Below, piece by piece: positions 11,288 through 23,242 of a stretch of DNA of 64,000 nucleotides. The DNA lies in contig CM065880.1 in assembly GCA_033439255.1 (NCBI GenBank), forward strand, positions 2,046,001 through 2,110,000. The letters are read 5' to 3'. Position 1 is the first letter of the stretch, and every line of letters begins with the position of its first letter. Below the pieces are notes generated by a model that saw nothing but the letters and a program-made list of their open reading frames with translations, was not told the origin of the DNA and ran no database searches. A program made the position numbers and the translations under genes. Source of the DNA: Hericium rajendrae (taxonomy: Eukaryota; Basidiomycota; Agaricomycetes; Russulales; Hericiaceae).

Positions 11288-12001
11288 CGAGGGTGTTTGG
11301 ACAGTGGAGGACGGGCGACAGGATAGTTAACTAGCACGTCGAATAGACGATTTAAAAACGCGCTGGAGGTTGGGGACTCTGTATGGCCGAGATGCTTTTG
11401 ACCGCGGCCGTATGTACTGCGCTGTGAAGAGGAACGTAGGGACTCGGAGGACATGTTGAGCTTCGTATGCGTGCGGCACGGAACTGTCAGTGTCATGCAC
11501 GGGCATGGGAACGAACACGCCCGTATGGGGGAACTGTCACGCATGGATCGTGTCAGCTTGGTTAGGCGCGTTGGCTTCCGGCAAGAAAAGCAAGTCGATA
11601 TCCAGTAGCTTGTGATGGACAGACCAATGGGCAATTCAAGCGAACACAGAGCAGTCTATCAATGGAGACATCATTGGGTGAATTTGAGTGCACATTAATA
11701 AGTGAACCGAGTCCTCGCGATAGACATGCGGTCAAGAATCGTATGTCAGAACGCTGAAGCAGTCGGAATTGAACATTGAATATTGATTCTTGAAGCTTGA
11801 ACACTGAATCTGAGCGAAGGAACGGAGTCAACAAACGAGCGCCGCCGAGCCGATCTAATCTAATCGCATGTGCACGTGACATTATCTACTACGATTTCTG
11901 GTTTTCGCAGAGTTTCGAGTCTTTTTGATTCGCAATTTCTTGTCGGCCTATAGCTTCAACGCACACCCTCCATCGTGCCTTGAACACACTCGGAAAACAT
12001 C
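11288..12001. other. Divergent promoter region between NAPE-PLD-like gene and SEN54
   Basis: These 714 bp separate two start codons facing away from each other and must contain both promoters. No convincing gene is seen inside; the pyrimidine-rich stretch just before 12002 suits a SEN54 transcription start. Confidence 0.5.
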
Positions 12002-13716
12002 ATGGACGACTTCTTGGAGGAACCAAGAGCCGAACCTATACAGCAGGTGAACCTCGACATGCACGAGGACGATGAAGAGTCTTCCGCAGACGAGGATGGC
12101 GGATTGGACTGGACGAAACTTCCGTATGGCTGTATCCGTCTTTGAAGAATGCTAGAATGCTAAAGCATGATCAGAACAGATCCTTGAACTTGATAAAGCC
12201 TGTAATTCCCAAGAGGGGAGAGAAAGACTTCGAACCAACCGCAGCAGGCGGCTCTGGGCTTCAGCTGCATAACCTCGACCGTGCGCGAAATGCCATGTTC
12301 GAAGCGCTAGGCGCAACGCGTGCGATTTCAAGGTACGTGTTCTTATTAAATTATGAATCAAGCCTGATCTCTGTCTTCTCCCAAACACAGCCGGAACGTG
12401 AGCTATGCTATCTGGTACCCGTCAATCGCCCGTGCGCGCGTCACAACCGCTCGGGGATCTCAATTGAATACATTGGGCCATTCTGTTGCTCGTCCCACCG
12501 GAAGTTCAACCGGAGGCAAGATCAGGAAGGGATTAGAGCTCCTGCCAGAGGAGACCTTGTACCTCATCGAGAAGGGCTCACTTTTCTGTTGGAAGGACGT
12601 TGACACCGTGCCTGTAGAGGAAAATGGCCCAGAAGACGCTCCTCAGGGTGTTCCAATGAGCGTACAGCAAGCATTTGCAGAGCTGATTGGGAAAGAGGAC
12701 TTAACACTAGAGCGGTATCAGGTGCGTTCATACAGAACCAATCGGTTTTTCATGCACATCTTGATATGTGCAATGTTGCAGGTCTTTTCATATCTCAAGC
12801 GGCTTGGATACAGTGTCATGAGAGCTGTTCCTCCCTCGCCAGCTTATCCGGCAGCTGCTCCTTATCCACCAATACCAAAACCTGTATCACAACGTCGTTC
12901 GCTTTTCGGCATCATACTTTCACTGCTGTCCCGCATTTTTGGGACATTCTTCAGACCGGTTTTCAATTGGTGGCGCCCATTGATCCACCGTCGCTGGTTA
13001 CACCATAACATGGACTATCGTAAGAAAATCTACTGTCTTGTTGGTATGCACGAAATTCTCATAGTATTTTTCTGCGAATTATAGCTTCGCTGTTCCGGTC
13101 GCTTCGCTTCCTCCAATCTGGACACTCTGTGCCTCTGCGATCGGCTCCCTTACCCTCACATAACGCTTCCTCTTCTCCATACAAAGTGTTCTGGCATCTT
13201 TACAAGCCAAATACCCCCTTCAAAAAGACTGCGCCTCCGCCACCTGATTTTTCTATTGTCGTAGTGAAGTAAGCTTCTCGTCCCTTATTTCCTGGATGTC
13301 ACTGATGAGTCATTATGGATAGTGCGCGCACTACACCCATGCCCACGCTCGCGGAGTTCACGGACCTTTTTAAGGATCTCCCGATCGCTCCTCCCCCTCT
13401 ACCCCGCCAACGCCGCCCTGTGCCCTCAGCAGCCCCAGCACCGCATGCAACACAGTCAAAAGACAGCTCCCCGCAGGTGCCCGCAAGTCAGGCGACACTG
13501 CTTGACCGCCTCTTATCATATATCCCTTTCCTCTCGCATCGAAGCCCCACGGGGCGGAATGAGAAAGCCGTCGGCAAACCATTCGAGCGCAGGGTCAACC
13601 CTTTCATGGCGCTTCGCCAGGGGAACAAAATCGTGGTCATCGCCGCTGTGGATGCTGGCGCTGTCAGCTTCTTCCGGTTTGGCGAGGGTGCCTTTTCCGA
13701 GTGGCCGATGGTATGA
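12002..13716 (+). CDS. SEN54: tRNA-splicing endonuclease subunit Sen54
   Basis: A structural subunit of the four-protein endonuclease that removes introns from pre-tRNAs. After an acidic N-terminus (MDDFLEEPRAEP..., DEDGGLDWTKLP) comes the family's N-terminal domain: PVIPKRGEKDFEP, then AISSRNVSYAIWYPSIARA, GLELLPEETLYLIEKGSLFCW, MSVQQAFAELIGKEDLTLERYQVFSYLKRLGYSVMRA. The C-terminal part shows FRSLRFLQSGH and KVFWHLYKPNTPFKKT, ending FRFGEGAFSEWPMV. The first intron is best read as 12124-12179 (56 nt, CTAAA branch, joining TKLP to SLNLIKPVIP). Others lie near 12334, 12722, 13018 and 13269. Length, about 430 residues, suits fungal Sen54. The catalytic residues of the complex belong to Sen2 and Sen34, so none is expected here. 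Confidence 0.88.
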
Positions 13717-13972
13717 TGCGTGTATAGCCGGATAGGGACCATATATATCTATTGCATATATTCAACTTGCTATGCAAAATAGCTTAACGTTCAGGATTGA
13801 CGTGTCTGAGCGTCTACGAGGGCGCTTGACTGACCTCTTGAGAACAGCTCCAAACTGCGTTCGGGAGAGGCAACCTCCTCTGAGGGATGTACTCGCATTT
13901 AAACACATTCATATTGACCCGAATAATTATATGTCCGTGATAGCAATGCGTGGTGCGACGCAGTCCCAGATA

Positions 13973-16195
13973 TCAAAATGCAGTAAACAAGATCCAAACG
14001 AGGGTTGAGAATAAGAGTGTTGAGACAGCGGTGGTACTGCCGACGTGTGCTGTTGCACGAGCTCCGTTCGGTGTTCTGTCTGGTGTGTCCGACGCGGAGT
14101 TTAGCTTCGCGGTGGATGCACTGGACGATGCGGTGGTCGGGATTAGCGCTGATGAGGGCGTGACGGAGACGGCATATGCTGATCCTGTAGGCGCCGCTTG
14201 GGACGTCACTGAACTCTGGAGTGAGTACCAGGTCTGTAATGACGGGGCAAAAACTCACTCTCAAAGTTGCCTCCGTTGGACTTCGCGTCGTCGACGGCCT
14301 CTGTGAGCTCCGCGGTTGCGTTCGAAGGCACATTTGACATGAAACCGATGCGCGGCGGGTCCAGGGACGGATGCGTCAGGTTGCCGAAGTAGAACGCGAC
14401 AAGCGTCCTGCATACGCAAAGATAGTGAGAATGGTTGAACATGAACACGCAAGGCAGCTATCACGCACGACTTGAAGAAAGGATCACCCAGGCTCCAGCT
14501 GAACAGAGCGCCGACACTGGGAGGATCAGTGCTCACGATGTTGTTCGCGATGCAATTAGTAGCGTCGCCCGTATCGTTCTGCGATACGAAGTCCCGCGGA
14601 TCAACTGGAAACATTTTCCCACCGATTTGGAAGGCCATGGTATGAGGCGTGGCGCAGGGGTACGTTGGCAACGCATTGCTGTTCGCAGCGAACGCTGGAG
14701 AAACGGACTTCAGGATTGAGTCGACGATGTCGTCTGGTCCACGGATAAGACTATTTCCCTAGAGTGTGATGGAATTCCAACTTAATGGTCAGTTGTGTAA
14801 TTGAATGTTCCGACTTACGGTGTCAATGAGCGCGGACAATCCAGGAGGTGAAATTCCAGTAGGTTGTATCGTCGAATCAGCCAACTTCTGGCCATCGAGG
14901 TAGACGCCATCCAATGGAACCTCCCAACGACTGTTCTACGTCAGTCGACCACTTCTTGATGCGGAAAGCTTTGAATTCTTACAGAGGGTAGATCTAGATG
15001 AGCATAAATGGTATCAGCATGAGACAAAATCTTGGATCGACGTTTGAGATCGTACCTCATTCGGGTTGTCTTGGGGAGGGCTCAGTCCTCCGTTCTTCGA
15101 CGAGTACATACGGACGGGCACCCATGTAAGAGAGGAGTTATCGACACCATCGGGAAGCTTCCCCACAGTAAGCGCGCCTGTTTGGCCTCCAATGTCAATC
15201 GTGTCCCGTTGTAAGGAAATCTGGTCCAGTTCCAGTGTCAATTCCCTTAATTCAAGTGAGAAGAGTCATTTACTGTGAACATCGGCTGCTCCAATGAGCC
15301 TGACATAGCAAGACGGGATAGCAAAGGCCCATATGCGGACGTTCCATCAACAAAATCGTCCGTTTGCGACGGGTTGTTGAACTATGCAAATTGTCAGTAT
15401 CTGTTTGACCATCTGTCATCCACGAACTATTGTACCTTGTTATTGATGACCGCAGCTTGGATTTGGCTGCATGAACAGAGTCAAATGACACGTTTATTTT
15501 CGGAAACAGGCTGCGCTGACCTGGAGGCGGGGAATCCAAGACCAAAAATACCGTCTCCACCGTTCATGATGCTTGTATTGTTCGTGTCCGATATCGCAGC
15601 AAACGGCTGTTCCGGCATAGAAAGGCCCGCGATTGTCGCAGTGTCTTGGGCAACAGGACCACTAGCGTGTGTACCTGTCAACGAATCGCCATACTGAAGA
15701 GTGACGGAGCCTCCTGCAGGCTTGACCTGTGCTGAGGGATACGGTGGAAGATTACTGTTTTTGCAGACTTGTGTCTTGCAAGCATCAGTGACTACCCAGA
15801 GGTCGCTTGATCCTGTGTCTATATGGCGCAGATATAAGATGTCACTGTCCGACTTGTGAGCATCGGAGACATACCTAGGTTGATGGCGGTCAGGGTATTC
15901 CCTATGGTGATGGGCACCGTATAGAACCTGGAGAAGGTCGACGCGAACGGAAGCAAACCGAATTGAAAGGTCCTCACAAGTCTGCTGTATCCCCCAAGCC
16001 TACGGATCCACTGTAGGTTCCCCGCTTCTGCCCAGCGCCGACGCCTCCTGCTTTTCGTGAATATATCGGTGCTGTGAACGCGTCGTTTTCCAGCGCGCTT
16101 CGCCCCAACCTCGTTCGTAAAAGATCGTGCGGGAGTGCAAGACTTAAACCGGGCAAAAGTACCAGACATTGAATATAGCAAAAGAAAGAATGCAT
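13973..16195 (-). CDS. Secreted pepsin-like aspartic protease, probable GPI-anchored
   Basis: An extracellular or cell-surface acid endopeptidase of family A1. The ATG at 16195 gives a hydrophobic signal peptide (MHSFFCYIQCLVLLPGLSLA) followed by a propeptide-like stretch. Both catalytic motifs are present: INLDTGSSDLWVVTD in the first lobe (across an intron) and SALIDTGNSLIRGPDD in the second. Also visible are LQYGDSLTG, GDGIFGLGFP, and the late block WSLGDPFFKS...YFGNL...PRIGFMSN. After the catalytic domain come a Ser/Thr/Ala-rich linker and a hydrophobic C-terminus (STLLFSTLVWILFTAF) that ends the protein, the arrangement of a GPI-anchor signal. A single-pass membrane anchor is the alternative. 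Several introns of about 55 nt interrupt the gene. It faces away from SEN54, whose stop codon lies about 260 bp off. Confidence 0.86.
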
Positions 16196-17250
16196 TCTTG
16201 TAACCCAGTACTGCAAGCGTCCTGCGCAGTAACCAAAAAGTAAGACCGGCTAAAGAGAGAGAAAGACGAAACGAAGGAAGAGGGAAGGAAAGGAGCAAAA
16301 CCAATCGTCGACGTCGTTTTTAAGATAGGGCCCTGGCGTTAATCATCTTCCTCCACCTAAACTTGTCACCGAATGCGCCGAGCTGCACTGCCGGTTGTAT
16401 TATACCAGTGGTATGGTATAACCATGTTCGCGTACGCAATATTGTGCCAAGAATAAACAGCCCTAGCAATGCATCTGTCACGAAGTTCGCCCTGGCATCA
16501 GCGCCGTTGCTATCACAGATCTTGACATCTTCCGCCCTAGACTGCGTTGTAATGGCAGCAGCTCAGCGTTCAGGCCTCTCATTGGTCGAATGATCCACAA
16601 ATTGTCAGTCTATACGAAGCTTGAATACATGAATATACCTGAGGCCAACAGTGCTCACAGTCCTATCTCGTTTTCCATCCCCATGAAATGTACATTGCTG
16701 AAATAAAATAATGCAATACATGAACACCAAGATCCTCACAGGATTGCGCGCATCAGCTAACGTTGATCAAAGCTGGCAGATCAGCAAGACTGATAGAAAC
16801 CGAAGCTGAAAATACACGACCTGCATGATGAGATCGGCGACATGCGCCCCACTGATTATATGCAGGTCCACGATAATCAAAACACTGTATCGAGAGTAGC
16901 ATAGCTATTCCGAAATCTAATGGTAACAATATCTTCTACACCACGTACTCTAGTCGAAGCCTTGAAGGCATATACGACCCTACCAGAAAGTCCTATATGC
17001 CTCCAGGCCATCCAGATCAATTTATACGAAAAATATCAGTGAATAGATAAGAAAAAGATGGTGGAAGGCGGAACAGAAGGTAAGATCTCGAGTATAACAA
17101 ATGTAGGTATAGCGAGTGTGTAGATTGAACAGAAACAAAAACGAAGCCAAAGGGCATAGATAGATGATTTTATGAATACAACAAAACCCACCAGGATATG
17201 GGCGGGTGCTCCGTAGTCCTTCAACGAGACTGTGTCGTCACTCTATGTAC
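16196..17250. other. Intergenic, protease promoter and 3' flank of RING gene
   Basis: No gene recognised. The first bases upstream of the protease start are purine-rich on the plus strand (pyrimidine-rich on the coding strand), suiting a transcription start. The rest is AT-rich with short, unconserved open frames. Confidence 0.45.
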
Positions 17251-18272
17251 TTACTCAGACATCAAAGCGCACACGACGAGTGCAACGCCGAGCAGCGCGA
17301 GGATTCTCCCAAAGGAATCCAGCAGGGCGCCTCCGGATATGGGCGTCATAGCCCGATACGATGCAACAGCACCGCACTCGGTGCCTGACTCACCACTCTC
17401 GCTGTCCGACGAGGAGCCGCTCTCGGATGATGACGCCTCGGAGGTAGAGATGCGAGTGTCGATGCAGAGAGAGGGGAGCCGATGTGATCGGAGTGCGGCA
17501 GGCCAGCACTTGGCCCGCCGCGACGATGTAGGCGGAGTCTTGGTAGGCGCTGAAGGTGAAGCAGGGGAGTGCAAGTAGATTGTGTCAGCCTCGATTGAGC
17601 ACGGCACTCTGCACGTCGGGCAACGCCCATCCGATCCGTGACCACAAAGCCACTGCAAAAATACGTCAGCAATGACACAGGTGAAAATGAATTGAATGCT
17701 GGAGTACTCACGTCCGACAGATGCTGGAAGCAGAAAAGCTGTCCGCAGCAACGTGTTTTGTTCGGCTTCACTGCTGACTCGAAACTGCGAAGCGAGCGCG
17801 ATTCAATACAATGCAGCGAACACGAGGGCATTGGCACTTACCAAATCCCACAGTTCTCCTTCATCGCCTGCCCGACTCTGATGCCCTTCTTTCCATTCCA
17901 GCCCGAAGGTTTTGTGAACGTCCTTCGCTTCGGCTCCGTGCCCCCGTTCGGGCTCGCGTGCTCCCACTCCTTCTTCACCCGCGCAAGGGCCGGGGATGAC
18001 AGAAGCGAGCTGTCAGAAGGGATTCGACGTATTCTTGGCGAAGGGCATGACAAATTCTCTCCGACGTCAGCGGACGGTTCTGCGGAAGCGGATATTTCTT
18101 CTGCGATGCGCTCCAACGATGTACGGGGGGTCAAGCGGGGGCGAACGCGTGTTCTAGGAGCGCGGAATGTCGCAGAGATGGATGGGCTTGCTCGCGGTGA
18201 AGGGGGGAAAGAGCGAGCGGGCGACTTGGGGGACGACTCGGGGGACGACAATGGAGACGGGGAGCGGGACAT
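17251..18272 (-). CDS. Tail-anchored RING-finger protein, probable E3 ubiquitin ligase
   Basis: A Ser/Pro-rich N-terminal half (MSRSPSPLSSPESSPKSPAR) leads to a RING-like zinc domain spliced from three exons: ENCGICFESAVKP, TRCCGQLFCFQHLSDWL and DGRCPTCRVPC. The Cys pairs at both ends are canonical. The middle reads CCGQLFC-x2-H rather than the usual C-G-H, a variant seen in a fungal RING subgroup. A Ser/Glu-rich linker (SSSESGSSSDSESGESG) precedes one C-terminal hydrophobic segment (ILALLGVALVVCALM) that stops two residues before the end. That is the layout of a tail-anchored protein with the RING in the cytosol, on the endoplasmic reticulum, mitochondrion or peroxisome. Ubiquitin ligase activity is inferred from the domain. 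Substrate and membrane are unknown. Length is about 270 residues. Confidence 0.75.
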
Positions 18273-19597
18273 GGCGATGGATCAGCGACCAGCACGAGTA
18301 TACACCTGTATTGAGGTCAAGCCGCAGACTAGCGAAAGACGAAAAGAGGAATAAGCAAAAGAAAAGAACTGAGTGGAGAGGTAGGGTGCTCACATCGACC
18401 ACGCGAGGAGGGATAACAGGACCGATGTCCAAGCTATATGTATTGTGCGCGCTCCTCGCCAGGCACAGCGTGAATCATTATGGTAGAATGCGACGGGTTA
18501 CATAGCTACTTATCGATCCAAGCCCTGCCGACGAGCGCCGGCCGATAACACAGTAATTGCCGGGGGAGGGAAATGGCCTAGGAACCCTGCAAGGAGCCGA
18601 TGGTTTCAGCCATCACGTGACGAGCTTCCGACAGAGGTGGAGGATTGTAGAGCGGATGAAATAGACCGATAGCGGTGGATAATCAAGAAGATTATGTGAC
18701 CTTGAAGGAGCCGAGACCATAATGAATGGGGAAGGGATCTGAATTTGATATGAAGAAGTCGTGAATGTGCCTCTGTCTTGCTTATGCGTGTCCGCAACAG
18801 GTATGCAAGAGCTATACCGAAGAATGGGGCTAGCGTCTTGAACTGTGCGATAACCTAAATCCCAGATTCAATGTGAAACAACTGGCAGCATATCTCCCAG
18901 CGTTGAGCGTGGCCTCCACGGCTAAAATCGGCAGACAGTGGATCTGAAAAGTAATCGCTTGCTAATATGGGGTTATGAATGTTGTCGCCATCAGGGATTG
19001 CGACCATGAGGAGGTGAGCGGAGTCGATCATTACACTCTAATGAGCTGACCGATGTCTTAGGAAATCAATCGGAGGTTTTAACCTCAGCAATTGGGCGAT
19101 AACTCGTGGTGATGAGACGTGAGTGAATATGAAAGATGACAGATCCATACCATGCAGCATGAGCAGAGCCCAATGCATGCATGGGCGGAGCGAACAGCAC
19201 TTCGCTTCTCTGCGATGGCAGTATGGGATGAATTGAGTGGCGCAATATCTGGACAAGTGGAGTAGTCCTGAGTTGATCAACAGTCAACGAAACAGGCTCC
19301 GAGAGACTAAATGAGATGAGAGCAAGGCGATTGTAAAAATATCGATTAAAGTTCGTTCTGTGAAGAACAAGTCTGATCCACGATGAGGAAGAAGGCGTCA
19401 GAGGAGACCCGCCCTGAATGAGGTAAGGCAAGATTGCCCATTCCTCTTCCTCGCCAGTGAAAGGCCAATGGCGCTTCTCCGGATCGCGGACCGCCCCTTC
19501 TTTTATCGGCTCAATTTTAGACCTGCTAGATCAGAGAGTATACGGGCTCGTTCGTTCAAAAGCGCAAGTGTGTGTTGAGTGGGCGAGGTATGTCTCG
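18273..19597. other. Intergenic, no gene recognised
   Basis: This is the promoter side of the RING gene and the 3' flank of the next minus-strand gene. Nothing with a recognisable motif was found in six frames. Confidence 0.45.
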
Positions 19598-20674
19598 TCA
19601 ACAGACGCTTACCCGGCCCAACGGGTATACGGGGGGTGGGGGTGCAGGCCTGAATCGCGCCCGAGTCAATATGTATCGCACGTATGCCGAGCGAAGGACA
19701 AGACGCACGATATCTCCAAGGGCTTGAACGTGTCTTGGACCAGGTGTGTTCCGACGAAGCGGTTGTGATCGTTCGCCGGATTGCGCGCTCCGGGAAGATT
19801 CGAACGCCTGCAGCTCGATATCGCTGTCCACCTGCTCCATCCAGGCATCACACCGGATGGGCTTCAATTTCTTGCCCAGTGATAGCTCGGCATCGTCATC
19901 AAGACAACGACAGTATGAAGATCCATCCCAATCTTGCGTCGAATGATGGTGGGATAGTTCTGCTTCGTTGTCAGAAGAATCATCATTCGGGTGAACGATG
20001 AAAGACGGATCTTCAATTTCGTGGATGCATTGAGGTGCGCGGCTGCGAGGCGCTTCGGGCGACGATTCTCTGAGCGGCATGGATAACGCTCGGGGCGTTT
20101 CCGGGAGGTCTGAAAGCGCAGATAAGATGGTGGTGTTCGAATCAGCGTCAACGTCGTCTATCGAGAGTGCGCTGTTCATGCTTGTGGTCACTGTTGAACG
20201 TGTCGAGGGCGAATGAATCCGTCCAGACGAATCCCCGCTACTCCCATGGAAAGGGTCGAGTGGGCGTTTTGGAGGAGCCTCCTCCACCGATGACTCTTGA
20301 TCGAGAAGACCCATTCTTCTGCCCAGCCAGCAAAGCAGTTTGCCCACGAACACCACCTCCTCCCAGGATCCTGATGCCAAGCGACGCGGGTCAATATCGC
20401 TCAAGCCGACATCGATTCCCAGAACATCATTCTCGAGCACACCTAAAAAAATCTTCATGGCCTCCACTTTCGCGTTGATGCTCTTTGACTCGCGTATAGT
20501 TTGGGATATGGGGAGACGCGTCTCGAGCAAGGATTCGAGCATGGCGAGAAGGAGGAATGGTGTGAGGTCAAGAGGTGTTTCCAGGGAAAGCGGAAGTTCT
20601 AATCTGTGCAAAAGGGCATTCAGCGAGGTCACAAGTGGATTGGTCAAGTCGAGCGACGACGATGCCTGAGACAT
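19598..20674 (-). CDS. DUF5745 / CEP95-like N-terminal domain protein
   Basis: A single uninterrupted frame of about 358 residues from ATG 20674. The N-terminal 130 residues are well ordered: LVTSLNALLHRLELPLSL, DLTPFLLLAMLESLLETRLP, AKVEAMKIFLGVLENDVLG, IDPRRLASGSWEEVVFVGKL and LCWLGRRMGLL. They match what I know of a fungal family carrying the DUF5745 (CEP95 N-terminal, calponin-homology-like) domain. That assignment is from memory and moderate. The rest is low-complexity, rich in Ser, Asp and Pro, and looks disordered. The function in fungi is not established; centrosomal or cytoskeletal roles are suggested only by animal relatives. The frame stays open upstream of 20674, so a longer N-terminus is possible. 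The 3' end might contain an unseen intron, because the last 60 residues look less conserved. Confidence 0.6.
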   Translation of the reverse strand: MSQASSSLDLTNPLVTSLNALLHRLELPLSLETPLDLTPFLLLAMLESLLETRLPISQTIRESKSINAKVEAMKIFLGVLENDVLGIDVGLSDIDPRRLASGSWEEVVFVGKLLCWLGRRMGLLDQESSVEEAPPKRPLDPFHGSSGDSSGRIHSPSTRSTVTTSMNSALSIDDVDADSNTTILSALSDLPETPRALSMPLRESSPEAPRSRAPQCIHEIEDPSFIVHPNDDSSDNEAELSHHHSTQDWDGSSYCRCLDDDAELSLGKKLKPIRCDAWMEQVDSDIELQAFESSRSAQSGERSQPLRRNTPGPRHVQALGDIVRLVLRSAYVRYILTRARFRPAPPPPVYPLGRVSVC

Positions 20675-21207
20675 GGTGTCTGGACGTGTATCTCGTTCGT
20701 TCGACAAACGTCTCGCACAGCACGGCTCTGTAGGTGTTATGTCAAAACGGTCTGTGGACTTGATAAGACGGCTATACAGATACGACCAGTTGAATAAGGG
20801 TGTTCGTTGGAACAGATGTCGTTGAACGGCGAATACAGCTCCTCGTGGTTCGTTGCGGCGTTCATAATCAACGCTACGTAATGAATTGTCGCCGCCGCGA
20901 CCTTCAAGTTCGTCACGGTCACCGTTGTGCATCACATCGACTGCTGCTCGCTGTGCTCATTTTCGACAACGACGACTCGGAGCTCCGTACTGTGTATACT
21001 AATTGATCGGCGGGCTAGTCTGTGTCTGATAGTCTCTCCCTTGAAGAACTTTCAACGCAATTGAACATTTCTGAGGTGCGTAAATCCACATGCTGGAAGG
21101 CGATGAAGCAGCAGTAGTATGCGTTTTGCACAAGAATATGATTTGACGAGTCCTCCATTCGTGCGCAGATATAGCAGAGGGATATCTCACCTTTACATTA
21201 GCTCAAT
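20675..21207. other. Divergent promoter region between DUF5745-like gene and peroxin gene
   Basis: These 533 bp lie between two start codons that face away from each other and presumably contain both promoters. No clear core element stands out. Confidence 0.45.
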
Positions 21208-22761
21208 GGCTGCTTTCGATTATGTGGCAATACCGTCCTACGCTACGCCTATTCAGTCCGAACCTCCTCCTGCCGTGCCCTCTGAACGCAAGGAACCTCG
21301 ACCTGCACCCAAGATTGTCACCTCTTTACCCCATCCACAACCTACACAGGATCCTTCGAGAAGTTCTCCCACAAACGCGACCACGCCCTCAGGGAAGTCA
21401 GCGTTGGGCAATCTTCCCGGCTTGCTCTTGGCATCGACTCTACAATTGCCTGCAAATCCTTCCGCCGCAAACTTAAGAAGTTCGATCTCATTGCTGTCCA
21501 CTCGAGATCCACTCTCTGTTCCAACAACAACCGTCAATTTTCGGCGATTTATTGCCAAGGTTGGCCCGATATTCTGGCTGCAGGATCGGGTAGAGGAGGT
21601 GTTAATGTGGAGGAAGGGTTGGAAGGTCACTACGTTGTGGATGACTGTCTACGTGTTTTTTTGTGCGTCTTTTCAAGTAAAACGGTCTCTTGTTCGCCAT
21701 TCCTGACTACTGGCAGGTTATTTTCCTCGATTGATTCTTCTAATGCCGCATGCAATCCTTCTCGGGGTTTTGGTCGCAGGTCACCCATCTCGAAGGCCTG
21801 ATTCGTCCGACGATCCGGATGTGATTCTTCCACCGCCTAAAGCCAATGCACGAGAAGGCAGCGCTGAATGGCTAGCGAATATCCAAGCCATCCAAAATCT
21901 CATGGGCGCTTTGTACGTGTCAGACCCCCTACGCTTTATGAATTAACCGACCGTCCTGCACTTAGTTCTGACGGATACGACGCTGTCTTCCCGCTGGTAC
22001 CCCACCTTACATATTCCACCCCATATACAACTCGGATCCTCATTCTCACCTTCATAACCTTCCTTCTCTTCATCCCTCTTGTTCCCCTCGTCCCGCTACG
22101 CCCCGTTTTTCTCATCCTCGGCCTCCTCCCGTTCGCCATTACCCATCCTGTCTCCCAGCGCACGCTTCCTGTCGTCCTCACCGCTCTCCCGCTACGCCGC
22201 CTGCACATGTGGGCCGTGCGCGCGACTGACGATGATCGCTTGAAGGATCACCACTGGCAGAGCCAGCTGCGCGAGGTGGAACTGTTCGAGAACGAGCGTT
22301 GGAATGTAGAGACGGCGCAGTGGAGCAAGGCTGCGCTGAAGGCAGGTGAGCGCGTGCCATGGACGCGCGGGCGGGATGGCTGGAGTGGTATCTCGACAGA
22401 TGGGAACGGCGATGTCAGGTCCGTGATACATCTGAGTGACGCGAAGATCGTGCGCTGATGCATGTGCAGTAGCAACCTCACATTTGCGCTTGAACCCGGG
22501 TGGGCGTTCGTTGAGACCGAGGACTGGCGTGCCGATCTTGAAGGGCTATGGACCGAGAGTGGCTCAGACGATGGTATGTGCTCCTGTGCAAACAAATCTG
22601 GACTCAGCTCAAACAGATTAATAGACGGATGGGTGTACACAAATGACGCGTGGCTCGATCCGCATCGTGCGCCATTGGAGGATTGGAAGACCACAGGAGG
22701 GATAACAAGGCGTAGGCGTTGGATACGAAGGATTTACTTCAGTCTGTCTCGATCTTCGTGA
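21208..22761 (+). CDS. Peroxisomal membrane peroxin with dysferlin domains (Pex24/Pex28-30 type)
   Basis: A membrane protein that controls peroxisome size and number at ER-peroxisome contacts in yeasts. The ATG at 21208 (MAAFDYVAIPSYATP) starts a Pro/Ser-rich leader. The membrane region follows: FRRFIAKVGPIFWLQDRVEE, TTLWMTVYVFFCYFPRLILLM, HAILLGVLVAGHPSR and the paired hydrophobic helices ILILTFITFLLFIPLVPLVP and VFLILGLLPFAITHPVS. The C-terminal dysferlin (DysF) pair is visible as ENERWNVETAQWSKAAL, PWTRGRDGWSG, LEPGWAFVETEDWRADLEG and DDGWVYTNDAWLDP, closing with the Arg/Trp-rich RRRRWIRRI. Four introns splice in phase near 21662, 21914, 22419 and 22574. Length is about 440 residues. Which of the Pex23-31 names applies cannot be decided from sequence alone. 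Confidence 0.85.
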
Positions 22762-23242
22762 CCCTGGATTTATCATTGAGTATAGGACATGCTGCCCAAA
22801 TGCTATACAAGCGATTCAGGCTGCCAGCGTTCTAGTCAAGTCGGACGTCCTCCACGAAGCGTAAGTGATACTTACTGGAACATGACGAAGCTTTTGGAGC
22901 GACCTTCTATCCCTTTCCCCGTATCCGCATGGCGGCGCCGCCCGCGCTATCATATTTTGGGCGATGCGACGCAACGTGTCCTGTCGTGACGCAATTGACT
23001 GATTGTTTGGCTGTGGAAGCAATATCACCATGCTTATAAAGTTGCATTGCGCAACTCATGTTAGATTCTCTTTTCTGATGGCTGTCTCCCACCGGGATAA
23101 AATACAAGGCAACCAGACAGTTGCTGGACGCACCGCTTTGGGTGGGTGTCCCTCTAGGTCTTCATATATCTTGCATATCGGCTCGTCGTCTTCTCGTCGC
23201 CTATCTCTTCTGCCGGTGTCATCTGGCAAATAGCAGTGGCTT
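22762..23242. other. Intergenic, upstream of membrane-protein gene
   Basis: 3' flank of the peroxin gene and the upstream part of the next gene. A first coding exon of that gene may be hidden here, since its first recognised exon has no start codon. Confidence 0.4.

Noticed and set aside
12124-12155. A 32-nt first intron in SEN54
   Set aside because: The acceptor 24 nt further on gives a 56-nt intron with a CTAAA branch site and joins conserved sequence in frame.
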